25,283 bases of DNA from Flavobacteriales bacterium UBA4474 (lineage in GTDB: Bacteria; Bacteroidota; Bacteroidia; Flavobacteriales_D; Sanyastnellaceae), in NCBI GenBank assembly GCA_002389295.1, contig DGOE01000089.1, forward strand, positions 1 to 25,283. The letters run 5' to 3'. The notes below the pieces were generated by a model. It saw nothing but the letters and a program-made list of their open reading frames with translations. It searched no databases and was not told where the DNA came from. Of the stretch, positions 14,717 through 22,682 are shown piece after piece (the first letter of the stretch is position 1; each line of letters begins with the position of its first letter). Position numbers and translations under genes: made by a program.

Positions 14717-15799
14717 TCAGGATGCGGCGAAGTTACCGAAGACCCTTCCGCCACAAATGTCGGAATGTGCGCCCGTTACCGAAGCCAATGAAGTGGTCTG
14801 GCCATGGGCTGTGCGCCAAGCCAGCCAGGCAAAAGCAGCCGCCTCTTTTCCATCTACCCACATCACATCGGGGACCGTGTGCTCCCAAGCATCCGGCAGG
14901 TGCGCCGCCATCTGTTCCACCAAATGCGCATTGAACGCACCGCCACCGGTCAGCAACACCTTGCCAGGGGCATGGCCCTCGAGGGCCGATGCGAAAGTGG
15001 ACGCGATCCAATCTACAGCCGTAGCCAGCGCGTCCTCGGGCAGCGGAACCGCATCGAGGATGTCGTGCAGTGGCGCCAGGTCCTCTGCGGACAGCGACTT
15101 CGGCCCTTTTTGGGCCAGAAAGGCCCAGCCGTCGAGCTGTGCCCGGGCCTCGGTGCTCACCTGTCCGCGGGCAGACATTTGGCCATTGCGGTCAAAGGCT
15201 GAGCCTGCGCGCATGGCCTGCCTGTTCAGCAGCAAATTGCATCCGGCCACATCCCACGCCCTGACCGCATCCGCTGCAGGAGGCAGCAGGGTCAAATTCA
15301 ATATGCCACCGAGGTTCACACAGCAGGCATAGCCTGAAAATACATGGGCGTCGAACAGGGGCACCAACGGGGCGCCTTGCCCGCCGGCTTCTACATCAGC
15401 TGAGCGGTAATCCGCCACCACCGGCACGCCCAATGTCTGGGCCAACCAAGCGGCGTCTCCCATCGCCCTCGTCCCTCGGCCTCCGGGTTCGTGGTACCAT
15501 GTGTGGCCGCTGAACCCTACGAGCGCGGGGACACCGTGTATTTTCTCCCAGTCGCGGCGGGTTCCTTTGATGACATCTGCCACCCAAAGGGTCCAGTCCT
15601 GCTCTATTGAAGCCGCCTCCTGAGCATCCGCCTGTCCCAAGGACCGCAAACGTGACCGCCAGTCGGCTGAGTACGGCACCGAAGTGAAAGCCAAGAGCTC
15701 CAGGTTTTCCGGAGCCGGACCAACGGCACACAGCGCGAGGTCCAATCCGTCGCAGGATGTGCCGGACATGGTGCCGAGGACAAGAGCAGGCTCAGTCAT
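14717..15799 (-). CDS. anmK: Anhydro-N-acetylmuramic acid kinase
   Basis: Phosphorylates 1,6-anhydro-N-acetylmuramic acid to MurNAc-6-phosphate in peptidoglycan recycling, with ring opening; a cytoplasmic enzyme. The 360-residue length is normal. The N-terminal phosphate-binding block GTMSGTSCDGLD lies at 9-20. GFSGHTWYHEP follows, then the diagnostic VVADYRSADVEAGGQGAPLV block containing the expected catalytic aspartate. CVNLGGILNLT and a late LLTGGGAFN belong to the ASKHA-type kinase fold. The start at 15799 (MTEPALVLGTMSG) is preferred; a longer frame to 15862 overlaps the divergent acyl-CoA dehydrogenase start. It is the first gene of a seven-gene same-strand run. No MurQ etherase or anhydro-muropeptide permease is in the window. 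Confidence 0.96.
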   Translation of the reverse strand: MTEPALVLGTMSGTSCDGLDLALCAVGPAPENLELLAFTSVPYSADWRSRLRSLGQADAQEAASIEQDWTLWVADVIKGTRRDWEKIHGVPALVGFSGHTWYHEPGGRGTRAMGDAAWLAQTLGVPVVADYRSADVEAGGQGAPLVPLFDAHVFSGYACCVNLGGILNLTLLPPAADAVRAWDVAGCNLLLNRQAMRAGSAFDRNGQMSARGQVSTEARAQLDGWAFLAQKGPKSLSAEDLAPLHDILDAVPLPEDALATAVDWIASTFASALEGHAPGKVLLTGGGAFNAHLVEQMAAHLPDAWEHTVPDVMWVDGKEAAAFAWLAWRTAHGQTTSLASVTGAHSDICGGRVFGNFAAS

Positions 15800-15826
15800 T
15801 GGGGCTGTAACGGGGTGGGCATGCGT

Positions 15827-15834
15827 TATCTTTA
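15827..15834 (+). promoter_or_regulatory. Candidate -7 element for the acyl-CoA dehydrogenase gene
   Basis: TATCTTTA matches the Bacteroidota TAnnTTTG consensus at all but the last fixed base and lies 27 bases before the ATG at 15862. A TTG at 15799-15801 is upstream, but the 25-base spacing is longer than usual. It overlaps the inverted repeat at 15831-15844. Confidence 0.35.
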
Positions 15835-15844
15835 CGCAAGTAAA
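15831..15844. repeat. Inverted repeat in the anmK / acyl-CoA dehydrogenase intergenic region
   Basis: TTTAC (15831-15835), GCAA, GTAAA (15840-15844) is a perfect 5-bp dyad with a 4-base centre. It overlaps the end of the candidate -7 element and lies in the 62-base divergent promoter region. It could be an operator or a small 5' UTR hairpin. Five base pairs can arise by chance. Confidence 0.35.
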
Positions 15845-15861
15845 CCAAGAGCCTCCCTGCA

Positions 15862-17004
15862 ATGATCCTGGAACTCACAGAAGAACAGAAAGCCGTGCGC
15901 GACGCCGCGCGCGATTTCGCCCAAAACGTACTCAAGCCCGGGGTGATCGAGCGCGACAATGCGCAGCAGTTTCCCGCCGAGGAAGTCGCCCAACTGGGCG
16001 CACTCGGATTCATGGGCATGATGGTCGATCCCCAATACGGTGGCAGTGGCATGGATACGGTAAGCTACGTGCTGGCCATGGAAGAGCTCTCAAAAATCGA
16101 TGCGTCCGCCTCTGTCTGTGTGTCGGTCAACAACTCGTTGGTTTGCTGGGGATTGGAGGAATATGGAACGGAAGAGCAAAAAGCTGAATTCCTCGCGCCC
16201 CTGGCCAGCGGAAAGAAAATTGGGGCCTTCTGCCTGAGCGAGCCCGAAGCGGGCAGCGACGCCACGAGCCAGCGCACGTCGGCGATTGACATGGGCGACC
16301 ACTACCTGTTGAACGGCACCAAGAATTGGATCACCAATGGGGGTTCGGCGAGCACCTATCTGGTGATTGCACAGACCGATGCCGACAAAGGGCACCGGGG
16401 CATCAACTGCCTCATCGTCGAGCGCGGTATGGAAGGGTTCGTCGTGGGCGCGAAGGAGGATAAAATGGGCATCCGCGGCAGCGACACCCATACCCTGATG
16501 TTTCAAGATGTCAAGGTCCCCAAAGCCAACCGCCTTGGTGTGGATGGTTTCGGATTCAAATTCGCCATGAAAACCCTGTCGGGAGGGCGCATCGGCATTG
16601 CGGCCCAGGCCCTCGGAATCGCTTCTGGCGCGTTGGAGTTTGCCTTGGCCTATTCCAAGGAACGCAAGGCATTTGGCAAGGAAATCCACAAGCACCAAGC
16701 CATTTCATTCAAGCTCGCCGACATGGCGACCGAGGTGGAAGCCGCCCGCATGTTGTGCTTGAAAGCGGCGTGGCTCAAGGACCAGGGCGAGGACTACGAT
16801 TTGGCCAGCTCAATGGCCAAGCTCTATGCCTCGGAAGTCGCGGGAAGGGTAACCGACCAAGCCGTTCAGATCCACGGAGGCTACGGCTACGTCAAGGAGT
16901 ACCACGTGGAACGGTTGATGCGCGACTCCAAAATCACGCAGATCTACGAAGGGACCAGTGAGGTCCAGCGCATCGTCATCTCGCGCGCCATCCTTCAGGA
17001 TTGA
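15862..17004 (+). CDS. Acyl-CoA dehydrogenase (short-chain type)
   Basis: A 380-residue FAD enzyme that oxidises acyl-CoA to the trans-2-enoyl-CoA in fatty-acid or branched-chain amino-acid degradation. The N-terminal helical domain includes FPAEEVAQLGALGFMGMM. The FAD-binding block CLSEPEAGSDATSQRT and NGTKNWITNGG are intact. The middle strand region has MGIRGSDTHTLMFQDVKVP, and the C-terminal domain has YSKERKAFGKEI, QIHGGYGYVKEYHVERLMRD and ITQIYEGTSEVQRIVISRAI. Glu363 in the YEGT motif is the expected catalytic base of short- and medium-chain enzymes. The wording is closest to butyryl-CoA dehydrogenases, but chain length cannot be fixed from sequence. It is divergent from anmK, and its TGA (17002-17004) abuts the stop of the next gene. 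Confidence 0.95.
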   Translation: MILELTEEQKAVRDAARDFAQNVLKPGVIERDNAQQFPAEEVAQLGALGFMGMMVDPQYGGSGMDTVSYVLAMEELSKIDASASVCVSVNNSLVCWGLEEYGTEEQKAEFLAPLASGKKIGAFCLSEPEAGSDATSQRTSAIDMGDHYLLNGTKNWITNGGSASTYLVIAQTDADKGHRGINCLIVERGMEGFVVGAKEDKMGIRGSDTHTLMFQDVKVPKANRLGVDGFGFKFAMKTLSGGRIGIAAQALGIASGALEFALAYSKERKAFGKEIHKHQAISFKLADMATEVEAARMLCLKAAWLKDQGEDYDLASSMAKLYASEVAGRVTDQAVQIHGGYGYVKEYHVERLMRDSKITQIYEGTSEVQRIVISRAILQD

Positions 17005-17940
17005 TCACGGTTCCTGCGCTGCAGGAAACGCTCGGGCCTCCTCCGTGATGAGCAATTGCACCTCTGCAGCGGAAGCGGGCAGAGGAATGCCATCGCCAAA
17101 CTTGCGCGACTCGACGGCCCCGTCGGCGTTTCGGCTGATGATGGTGCTCCCGGTGATGTCGGATCGGATATCGAAGGCCACCACCCGCTGCCCACTTGTG
17201 CGGTGCAATTGTACGGGTGTCCGCACCCGCCGCTGACCATTGCGCTTGAGCAGCATCACCATGCCCGCTTCATCTACCGTGCAGAGGTAGTCCTTGCGGC
17301 CTGTTCGAAGGTGGGCAATCACTTGGATGGCGGCCCCTTTGGAGGTGTGTCGCCAACCGGGGGTGGGCTCGCCCAAGTTGCGGTGGTTCAGTATCCTGCC
17401 ATCGGCGAGCCCAAAGAGGTAGCGCTCGCGTCCGTCTCCTTCATAATCGACGAGGGCAAAACTGGTGATGGGCGCATTGGGTCGAATGGCAAATCCGGGA
17501 ATCGGCAGGCCGCCGGGGTCGAGTCCGATGCCCTGCCTTGAGTCGACCAACAAGAATTCCTGTGGGCCGTCGTCATTGGCATCGACCTTGACAGCCGATA
17601 AAATGGGGGCGTCCATCTCCCGCTCCCACAATGCCCCCCGGTCTTTGTCGCGACAGGTCAACCGGAACAAATCGTCCTGCTCCAAATAGTCCCCATCCGC
17701 AAACCGCACCACTTCTTTGGCAAAACTGAACGTCACATCGGCCTCGACCTCATCCGCGGCCGTTTCCGCCACCACAGCCGTCCCCAATTCCGATGCTGTT
17801 GCGGCTTGTTCGGCAGGCTTGGCCTGCTCTTTCACTGTCTCGGCAGAGGCAGCCGGGGACAGGAACAGCCAGGTGCTTCCACAAGCAAGGGAGACGGCCA
17901 CCAACAAGGCCACCCAAAAAGTCGTTCCACCGGCGTTCAT
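17005..17940 (-). CDS. Membrane-anchored protein of unknown function with FG-GAP-like repeats
   Basis: I do not recognise this 311-residue protein. Residues of about 7-33 form a hydrophobic segment (FWVALLVAVSLACGSTWLF) that is either an uncleaved anchor or a signal peptide. An Ala/Glu/Thr-rich linker (about 34-75) follows. The rest reads as beta-strand repeats: VKVDANDDGPQEFLLVDSRQG, ALVDYEGDGRERYLFGLADG and a third diverged unit at HLRTGRKDYLCTVDEAG. Each has a D-x-x-x-D-G-like turn followed by a hydrophobic strand, reminiscent of FG-GAP/VCBS beta-propeller blades. The start at 17940 places the hydrophobic segment at the N terminus. An ATG at 17988 would add 16 residues and is also possible. 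It follows recG by 112 bases. Its stop TGA shares the palindrome TGATCA with the acyl-CoA dehydrogenase stop. Confidence 0.72.
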   Translation of the reverse strand: MNAGGTTFWVALLVAVSLACGSTWLFLSPAASAETVKEQAKPAEQAATASELGTAVVAETAADEVEADVTFSFAKEVVRFADGDYLEQDDLFRLTCRDKDRGALWEREMDAPILSAVKVDANDDGPQEFLLVDSRQGIGLDPGGLPIPGFAIRPNAPITSFALVDYEGDGRERYLFGLADGRILNHRNLGEPTPGWRHTSKGAAIQVIAHLRTGRKDYLCTVDEAGMVMLLKRNGQRRVRTPVQLHRTSGQRVVAFDIRSDITGSTIISRNADGAVESRKFGDGIPLPASAAEVQLLITEEARAFPAAQEP

Positions 17941-18052
17941 AATGTTCGAATTTATGCGGAGAGCGCGGCCACTGGACGTAAGCGCCATCTGAATTTCCCC
18001 AATGACACCTTGACTGGCGCCTTGGCCGCGGCTTTGAAGCTTCCCCTCACCC

Positions 18053-20173
18053 TCAGGAAATGCGGCTCCAGTCGGGCCTGGACGCCCGCAGCCGCTCGAC
18101 ACCCACGCGCAGCAAGGCATGGGCTGGGCGGTCCAATTCTGCGTCCTCCTTCAAGATGCGGCGGGCCACATCGCGCGCATCCTCCAACAAGGCCCGGTCC
18201 TTGATCAGGTCGGCTACTTTGAGGTCCAACACCCCGCTCTGTTTGGTCCCCATCAAGTCCCCCGGCCCCCGCAACTCCAGGTCCACCTCCGCGATCTCAA
18301 AACCATCTTGGGTGCGGCACATGGTTTCCAACCTGCGGCGGGCCTCCTTGCCCAACTCCTTGTCGCTCATTAGAATGCAAAAGCTTTGGGCGGCGCCTCG
18401 CCCGACCCGCCCGCGCAATTGGTGCAACTGACTGAGTCCAAAGCGCTCGGCGCTTTCGATCACCATCACGGAGGCATTGGGCACATTGACGCCCACCTCG
18501 ATGACCGTCGTGGCCACCATGATCTGGGTGACCCCTTGCGCAAAGCGCTGCATTTCGGTGTCCTTGTCCTGGGCCTTCATGCGGCCGTGCACGATGCTGA
18601 GGCGGTATTCTGGTGGGGGGAAATGGCGCGTCAGGCTCTCGTAGCCGTCCATGAGGTCCTTGTGGTCGAGTTGGGCGGACTCCTCGATCAGCGGGTAGAC
18701 CACGTAAATCTGTCTGCCCTGTTCGATTTGCTCCCGCATAAAGCCAAACACACCCAAGCGCTGCGCATCCGTGCGGTGAACGGTTCGGATGGGCTTGCGG
18801 CCGGGGGGCAATTCATCGATGACGCTGACGTCCAAATCGCCATAGACGGTCATGCTCAGGGTCCGCGGAATCGGCGTTGCCGTCATCACGAGGATGTGGG
18901 GTGGGATCTCCGCTTTTGCCCACAGCCGGGCGCGCTGCGCTACCCCAAACCGGTGCTGCTCATCGATCACCACCAAGCCCAGGCGGTGAAAGACCACGGC
19001 CGGCTCCAATACGGCGTGGGTGCCAACCAACAGGTGCACTTCCCCAGCCTCAAGGCCAGCGAGGATGGGCTTGCGGTCCGCCGCCTTGACCGACCCGGTG
19101 AGCAGCGCCACCCGCACCGGCAAGTCACCCAACATCTCCAGGAAACCCGCATGGTGCTGCTGGGCCAAAATTTCGGTGGGCGCCATGATGCACACCTGGT
19201 ATCCGTTGTCCACCGCAATGAGCGCGGTGAGCAGTGCCACCATGGTCTTTCCGCTGCCCACATCGCCTTGGAGCAACCGGTTCATGTGTTGGCCATTGCG
19301 GGTGTCCTCGCGGATCTCGCGGATGACCCGTTTCTGAGCGCCGGTCAGCTCGAAGGGTATGCGCTCTTCATAAAACCGGTTGAACATGGTACCCACCTGT
19401 GCGAATGGGGCGCCGGGCTGGTGCACCGTCTGGCGGTTGCGGTGTTGGACCAGCAACAACTGCAGAAACAGGAATTCCTCAAATTTCAACCGGAAGCGGG
19501 CCAAGCGCTCGGCATTGGTGTCTTTGGGCCGGTGAACTTGCTCCAAAGCAAAGGCGAGACCGGGCATTCCCCGCAGTTTGAGGATGTGTTCTGGCAAGGT
19601 TTCCTCGATCCAATGGGCCCCATGGATTTCCTTGAGCTGGTGGACGAGCCTGGCGACCGCTTGTCCGAGTCCATTGGAATGCAGGCCGAACCTCCCCAAG
19701 CGTTCCGTCGAACTGTATACCGGGTGCAGCGCCGAAGCGGACTTGGCCTCCTGCATCGAGATGACTTCTGGGTGCGCCATGTTGCGTGCGCCTTTGTAAT
19801 CGGAAACCCGGCCCCAGATCACGCAGGGCTTGCCCACCGGCAGGTTCTTGGCAATCCACTTGGCGCCCTTGAACCACACCAACGGAATCACGTCACCGGC
19901 CTCGTCGGCGAATTCCGCTTCCAAGCGGCTGCCGCGTTGCTGTTTGACTTCCTTGATTTTGCGGATCACGCCCTGCAGTTGAACCTGCACAGGGCCCGGA
20001 ACCAACTCCGCCACACGGTGAAATCGCGTCCGGTCTTCGTAGCGGAATGGCAGGTGAAAAAGCAGGTCCCCGCAAGTGCGGATGCCCAAATCTTCCGTCA
20101 ACGCCTCCGCCCGCTTAGGACCGATTCCCTTGAGGAATTCGATCGGGGTGGCTGCGCTCAGCGGTTCCGGCAT
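18053..20173 (-). CDS. recG: ATP-dependent DNA helicase RecG
   Basis: A 706-residue superfamily 2 helicase that remodels stalled replication forks and branch-migrates Holliday junctions. An N-terminal helical region with KGIGPKRAEAL (15-25) precedes an OB-fold wedge domain (about 60-150). Helicase motif I is GDVGSGKT (303-310), motif Ia APTEILAQQH, motif II DEQH (404-407) followed by RFG, motif III TATPIPRTL, and motif VI QLRGRVGRG. The late DLELRGPGDLMGTKQSG segment is characteristic of RecG. It begins 12 bases after the pdhC stop, so it is probably transcribed from the pdh promoter. Confidence 0.97.
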   Translation of the reverse strand: MPEPLSAATPIEFLKGIGPKRAEALTEDLGIRTCGDLLFHLPFRYEDRTRFHRVAELVPGPVQVQLQGVIRKIKEVKQQRGSRLEAEFADEAGDVIPLVWFKGAKWIAKNLPVGKPCVIWGRVSDYKGARNMAHPEVISMQEAKSASALHPVYSSTERLGRFGLHSNGLGQAVARLVHQLKEIHGAHWIEETLPEHILKLRGMPGLAFALEQVHRPKDTNAERLARFRLKFEEFLFLQLLLVQHRNRQTVHQPGAPFAQVGTMFNRFYEERIPFELTGAQKRVIREIREDTRNGQHMNRLLQGDVGSGKTMVALLTALIAVDNGYQVCIMAPTEILAQQHHAGFLEMLGDLPVRVALLTGSVKAADRKPILAGLEAGEVHLLVGTHAVLEPAVVFHRLGLVVIDEQHRFGVAQRARLWAKAEIPPHILVMTATPIPRTLSMTVYGDLDVSVIDELPPGRKPIRTVHRTDAQRLGVFGFMREQIEQGRQIYVVYPLIEESAQLDHKDLMDGYESLTRHFPPPEYRLSIVHGRMKAQDKDTEMQRFAQGVTQIMVATTVIEVGVNVPNASVMVIESAERFGLSQLHQLRGRVGRGAAQSFCILMSDKELGKEARRRLETMCRTQDGFEIAEVDLELRGPGDLMGTKQSGVLDLKVADLIKDRALLEDARDVARRILKEDAELDRPAHALLRVGVERLRASRPDWSRIS

Positions 20174-20185
20174 CCAAGCCGGGAA

Positions 20186-21445
20186 TCAAGCGAGCATGCG
20201 CACGGGGTGCTCCAACAGGGACTTGACTTCCTGCATGAAAGCGGCGCCCGTCGCGCCATCTACCACGCGGTGGTCGCAGCTCAAGGTGAGCTTCATCACT
20301 TTGCCAGGCACCACTTGGCCATCGCGGACCACGGGGACATCACTGATGCCACCCACGGCCAAGATGCACGCGTCGGGTGGGTTGATGATGGCCGTAAAGT
20401 CCTCGATTCCGAACATGCCGAGGTTGGAGATGGTGAAGGTGTTGCCCTCCCAATCGCTGGGCTGCAATTTCTTGTCGCGGGCTTTGCCGGCGTAATCCTT
20501 GACCTCTGCACCGATTTCGGTGAGCGATTTGCGGTCCGCATGGCGCACCACGGGGACGAGCAGTCCGTCCTCCACGGCCACGGCCACACCGATGTGAACA
20601 TGGTCGTTGGTCCGAACGAAGGTGTCCATCCATGCGCTGTTGACGGCCGGATGCTTTTTGAGTGCCAGGGACACGGCTTTGACCACCATGTCGTTGAAGC
20701 TCACTTTGACGCCCTCCTGTGCGTTGATGGCTTTGCGCGCCTCAACGGCGGCGTCCATGTCAACGGACAGCTTGAGGTAGAAATGGGGGGCCGTGAACTT
20801 GGATTCTGCCAGCCTCCGGGCAATGGTCTTGCGCATCTGCGTGACCGGAACGTCCGTGGAAGATTCCACGGCTCCCAATCCAGCAGCGGGTGCATTCACA
20901 AACCCTTCGATGTCGCGCTTTACGATGCGTCCACCTTCTCCCGTTCCCGAGACCCGACCGAGGTCGATGCCCCGTTCGGCAGCCAGGCGGGCAGCCAACG
21001 GCGAAGCCTTGACCTTTCCGTTGGAAGAAGGCATGGGCACCTGAGGAGTGGCCACAGGAGCCGCTGCGACAGCCACAGCCGCCACTGGGGCTGGTGCGGG
21101 CGCAGGTGCGGGTGCGGGCACAGGAGCGGGAGCCGGCGCTGGGGCCGCCTCAGCAGCGGCAGCAGGCGCTTCAGCCTCCGCGGCCAACAGTCCGGCTACG
21201 TCTTCCCCGGCCTCGCCAAGGATGGCCAGAATGCTGTCTACGGCAGCGGTCGCGCCCTTGTCCACGCCGATGTGCAAAAGCACACCGTCTTGGAAGGACT
21301 CGAATTCCATGGTGGCCTTGTCCGTTTCGATTTCGGCGAGGACTTCGCCGGATTCGACCTGGTCTCCCACATTCTTGTGCCACTCTGCAACAACACCCTC
21401 TGTCATGGTGTCGCTCAGCTTGGGCATGCGTACAATTTCTGCCAT
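20186..21445 (-). CDS. pdhC: Pyruvate dehydrogenase E2, dihydrolipoamide acetyltransferase
   Basis: The 419-residue core of the pyruvate dehydrogenase complex. It passes the acetyl group from E1 to CoA on a swinging lipoyl arm. A single lipoyl domain (1-80) carries the lipoylated lysine K43 in ETDKATMEF. An Ala-Pro-Glu linker (about 84-135) has a pure A-P run at 101-120. The peripheral subunit-binding domain (about 144-183, SPLAARLAAERGIDLGRVSG) docks E3. The catalytic domain ends with HRVVDG (392-397), supplying the histidine and aspartate of the acetyltransferase site. The start at 21445 (MAEIVRMPKLSDTM) is the family start; a longer frame reaches back into pdhA. It lies 10 bases after pdhA. 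E1 beta and E3 are not in the window. Confidence 0.95.
   Translation of the reverse strand: MAEIVRMPKLSDTMTEGVVAEWHKNVGDQVESGEVLAEIETDKATMEFESFQDGVLLHIGVDKGATAAVDSILAILGEAGEDVAGLLAAEAEAPAAAAEAAPAPAPAPVPAPAPAPAPAPVAAVAVAAAPVATPQVPMPSSNGKVKASPLAARLAAERGIDLGRVSGTGEGGRIVKRDIEGFVNAPAAGLGAVESSTDVPVTQMRKTIARRLAESKFTAPHFYLKLSVDMDAAVEARKAINAQEGVKVSFNDMVVKAVSLALKKHPAVNSAWMDTFVRTNDHVHIGVAVAVEDGLLVPVVRHADRKSLTEIGAEVKDYAGKARDKKLQPSDWEGNTFTISNLGMFGIEDFTAIINPPDACILAVGGISDVPVVRDGQVVPGKVMKLTLSCDHRVVDGATGAAFMQEVKSLLEHPVRMLA
21086..21145. repeat. GC-rich low-complexity tract encoding the Ala-Pro linker of E2
   Basis: Imperfect 6-base repetition of GGTGCG/GGAGCG type on the plus strand, encoding alternating Ala and Pro (one Val) in residues 101-120 of the E2 protein. 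The tract length is a likely site of replication slippage; six-base unit changes keep the frame. Confidence 0.75.
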
Positions 21446-21455
21446 GTGCTGTGAA

Positions 21456-22520
21456 TCAGTCTTTAACGAACGGGTAGTCTGGAGTGACGTACACGTCTTC
21501 GTAAAGCTCGTGCTTTTCTGGGAGTGGACTCTCCTCGGCAAATTTGATGGCCTCCTCCACGATGGATTTGATCTCCTTGTCGACTTCTTTGAGCTGGTCC
21601 TCGGTCATCCACTTCTGCTCTGTGAGGACCTTGGCGCAATGCACAATGGGGTCGCGCTGCTGGAATTCCTGCACCTCGTCCTTGGTGCGGTATTTCTGGG
21701 GGTCGCTCATGGAGTGTCCCTTGTAGCGGTAGGTCTGGATGTCCAGCAGGTATGGCCCTTCGCCTGAACGGCAATGCGCTGCCGCGCGCTTCATGGCATC
21801 GGCCACGGCCTCTGGCGACATGCCGTCCACCGATTCTGCCGGCATTTCATAAGAAGCACCCAGCTTGGAGAGGTCCGTCACATTGGATGTGCGCTCGACC
21901 GATGTGCCCATGGCGTACTGGTTGTTTTCCACCACGTAAATCACCGGGAGCTTCCAGGTCATGGCCATGTTGAAGGTCTCGTGAAGCATGCCCTGCCGCG
22001 CAGCGCCGTCCCCAAAGAAACATACGGTGACATGGTCTTCCTTTCGGTACTTGTCGGCAAAGGCAATGCCGGCACCCAAGCCGATTTGGCCACCCACGAT
22101 GCCGTGACCGCCAAAGAGGTTGCGCTCCTTGTCGAACATGTGCATGGAGCCGCCTTTGCCCTTGCTCGAGCCTGTGCGCTTGCCATAGAGCTCAGCCATG
22201 ACCACTTTGGGGTCGGTGCCGAGGACGAGGGGGTGGGCGTGGTCACGGTAGGCCGTGATCACACGGTCCGAAGGCCGAATGCCCTCCACCATTCCGGCGA
22301 GAACAGCCTCCTGTCCAATGTACAAGTGGCAGAAACCGCCAAATTTTTGTTGGATGTAAAGCTGTCCGCATCGCTCCTCAAACTTCCGCATGAGGTACAT
22401 ATCGCGAAACCATCGCTGATATACCTTCTGTGCATGAGGCAACTTGCTCGCCATTTTTGACGGCTTCTTGCCCGCTTTGGCTTTGGCTTTGGGCCGGGTG
22501 GTTGGTGTACTTGTCGACAT
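21456..22520 (-). CDS. pdhA: Pyruvate dehydrogenase E1 component, alpha subunit
   Basis: A 354-residue thiamine-diphosphate subunit that decarboxylates pyruvate together with E1 beta. The chain opens with a Lys/Pro/Ala-rich extension (1-26). FGGFCHLYIGQEAVLAG, MAELYGKRTGSSKGKGGSMH and FGGHGIVGGQIGLGAG are family hallmarks. The ThDP-Mg motif begins with GDG at 170-172 and ends at NN (199-200). The phosphorylation-loop-like segment YRYKGHSMSDPQKYRTKDE is present. An ATG at 22454 would remove the basic extension and also fits homologues, but the upstream promoter fits the 22520 start well. It leads the group pdhA-pdhC-recG. The E1 beta gene is elsewhere, which is common in this phylum. Confidence 0.95.
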   Translation of the reverse strand: MSTSTPTTRPKAKAKAGKKPSKMASKLPHAQKVYQRWFRDMYLMRKFEERCGQLYIQQKFGGFCHLYIGQEAVLAGMVEGIRPSDRVITAYRDHAHPLVLGTDPKVVMAELYGKRTGSSKGKGGSMHMFDKERNLFGGHGIVGGQIGLGAGIAFADKYRKEDHVTVCFFGDGAARQGMLHETFNMAMTWKLPVIYVVENNQYAMGTSVERTSNVTDLSKLGASYEMPAESVDGMSPEAVADAMKRAAAHCRSGEGPYLLDIQTYRYKGHSMSDPQKYRTKDEVQEFQQRDPIVHCAKVLTEQKWMTEDQLKEVDKEIKSIVEEAIKFAEESPLPEKHELYEDVYVTPDYPFVKD

Positions 22521-22541
22521 CGTCCAAAAGTTCTAGAGGTG

Positions 22542-22549
22542 CAAATATA
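22542..22549 (-). promoter_or_regulatory. Bacteroidota -7 promoter element (TAnnTTTG) for pdhA
   Basis: Read on the minus strand this is TATATTTG, an exact match to TAnnTTTG, 21 bases before the pdhA ATG. That predicts a 5' leader of about 15 bases. A TTTTC lies about 18 bases further upstream at the -33 position, where TTTG is expected. Confidence 0.65.
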
Positions 22550-22682
22550 GCTTCCAGGTTCTGATGAAAACCGTAAGTGAAATATGAAACAGCGTAAATT
22601 CAACTTATCGTGTCATCGTTACACCTATTTATCCCTTTAGAACGCCCACGTGCTTTGCTCATAATACGTATCTTGCCGATTC

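Noticed and set aside
21086..21145. Possible minisatellite or CRISPR-like repeat
   Set aside because: The repetition is explained by alternating Ala and Pro codons of the E2 linker; there are no spacers.
18386..21454. A 1022-codon open frame on the plus strand
   Set aside because: It lies entirely antisense to recG and pdhC, which are unmistakable by motifs. High GC lowers stop-codon frequency in the opposite frame, and the translated frame shows no domain and is His/Gly-rich as expected of a shadow.
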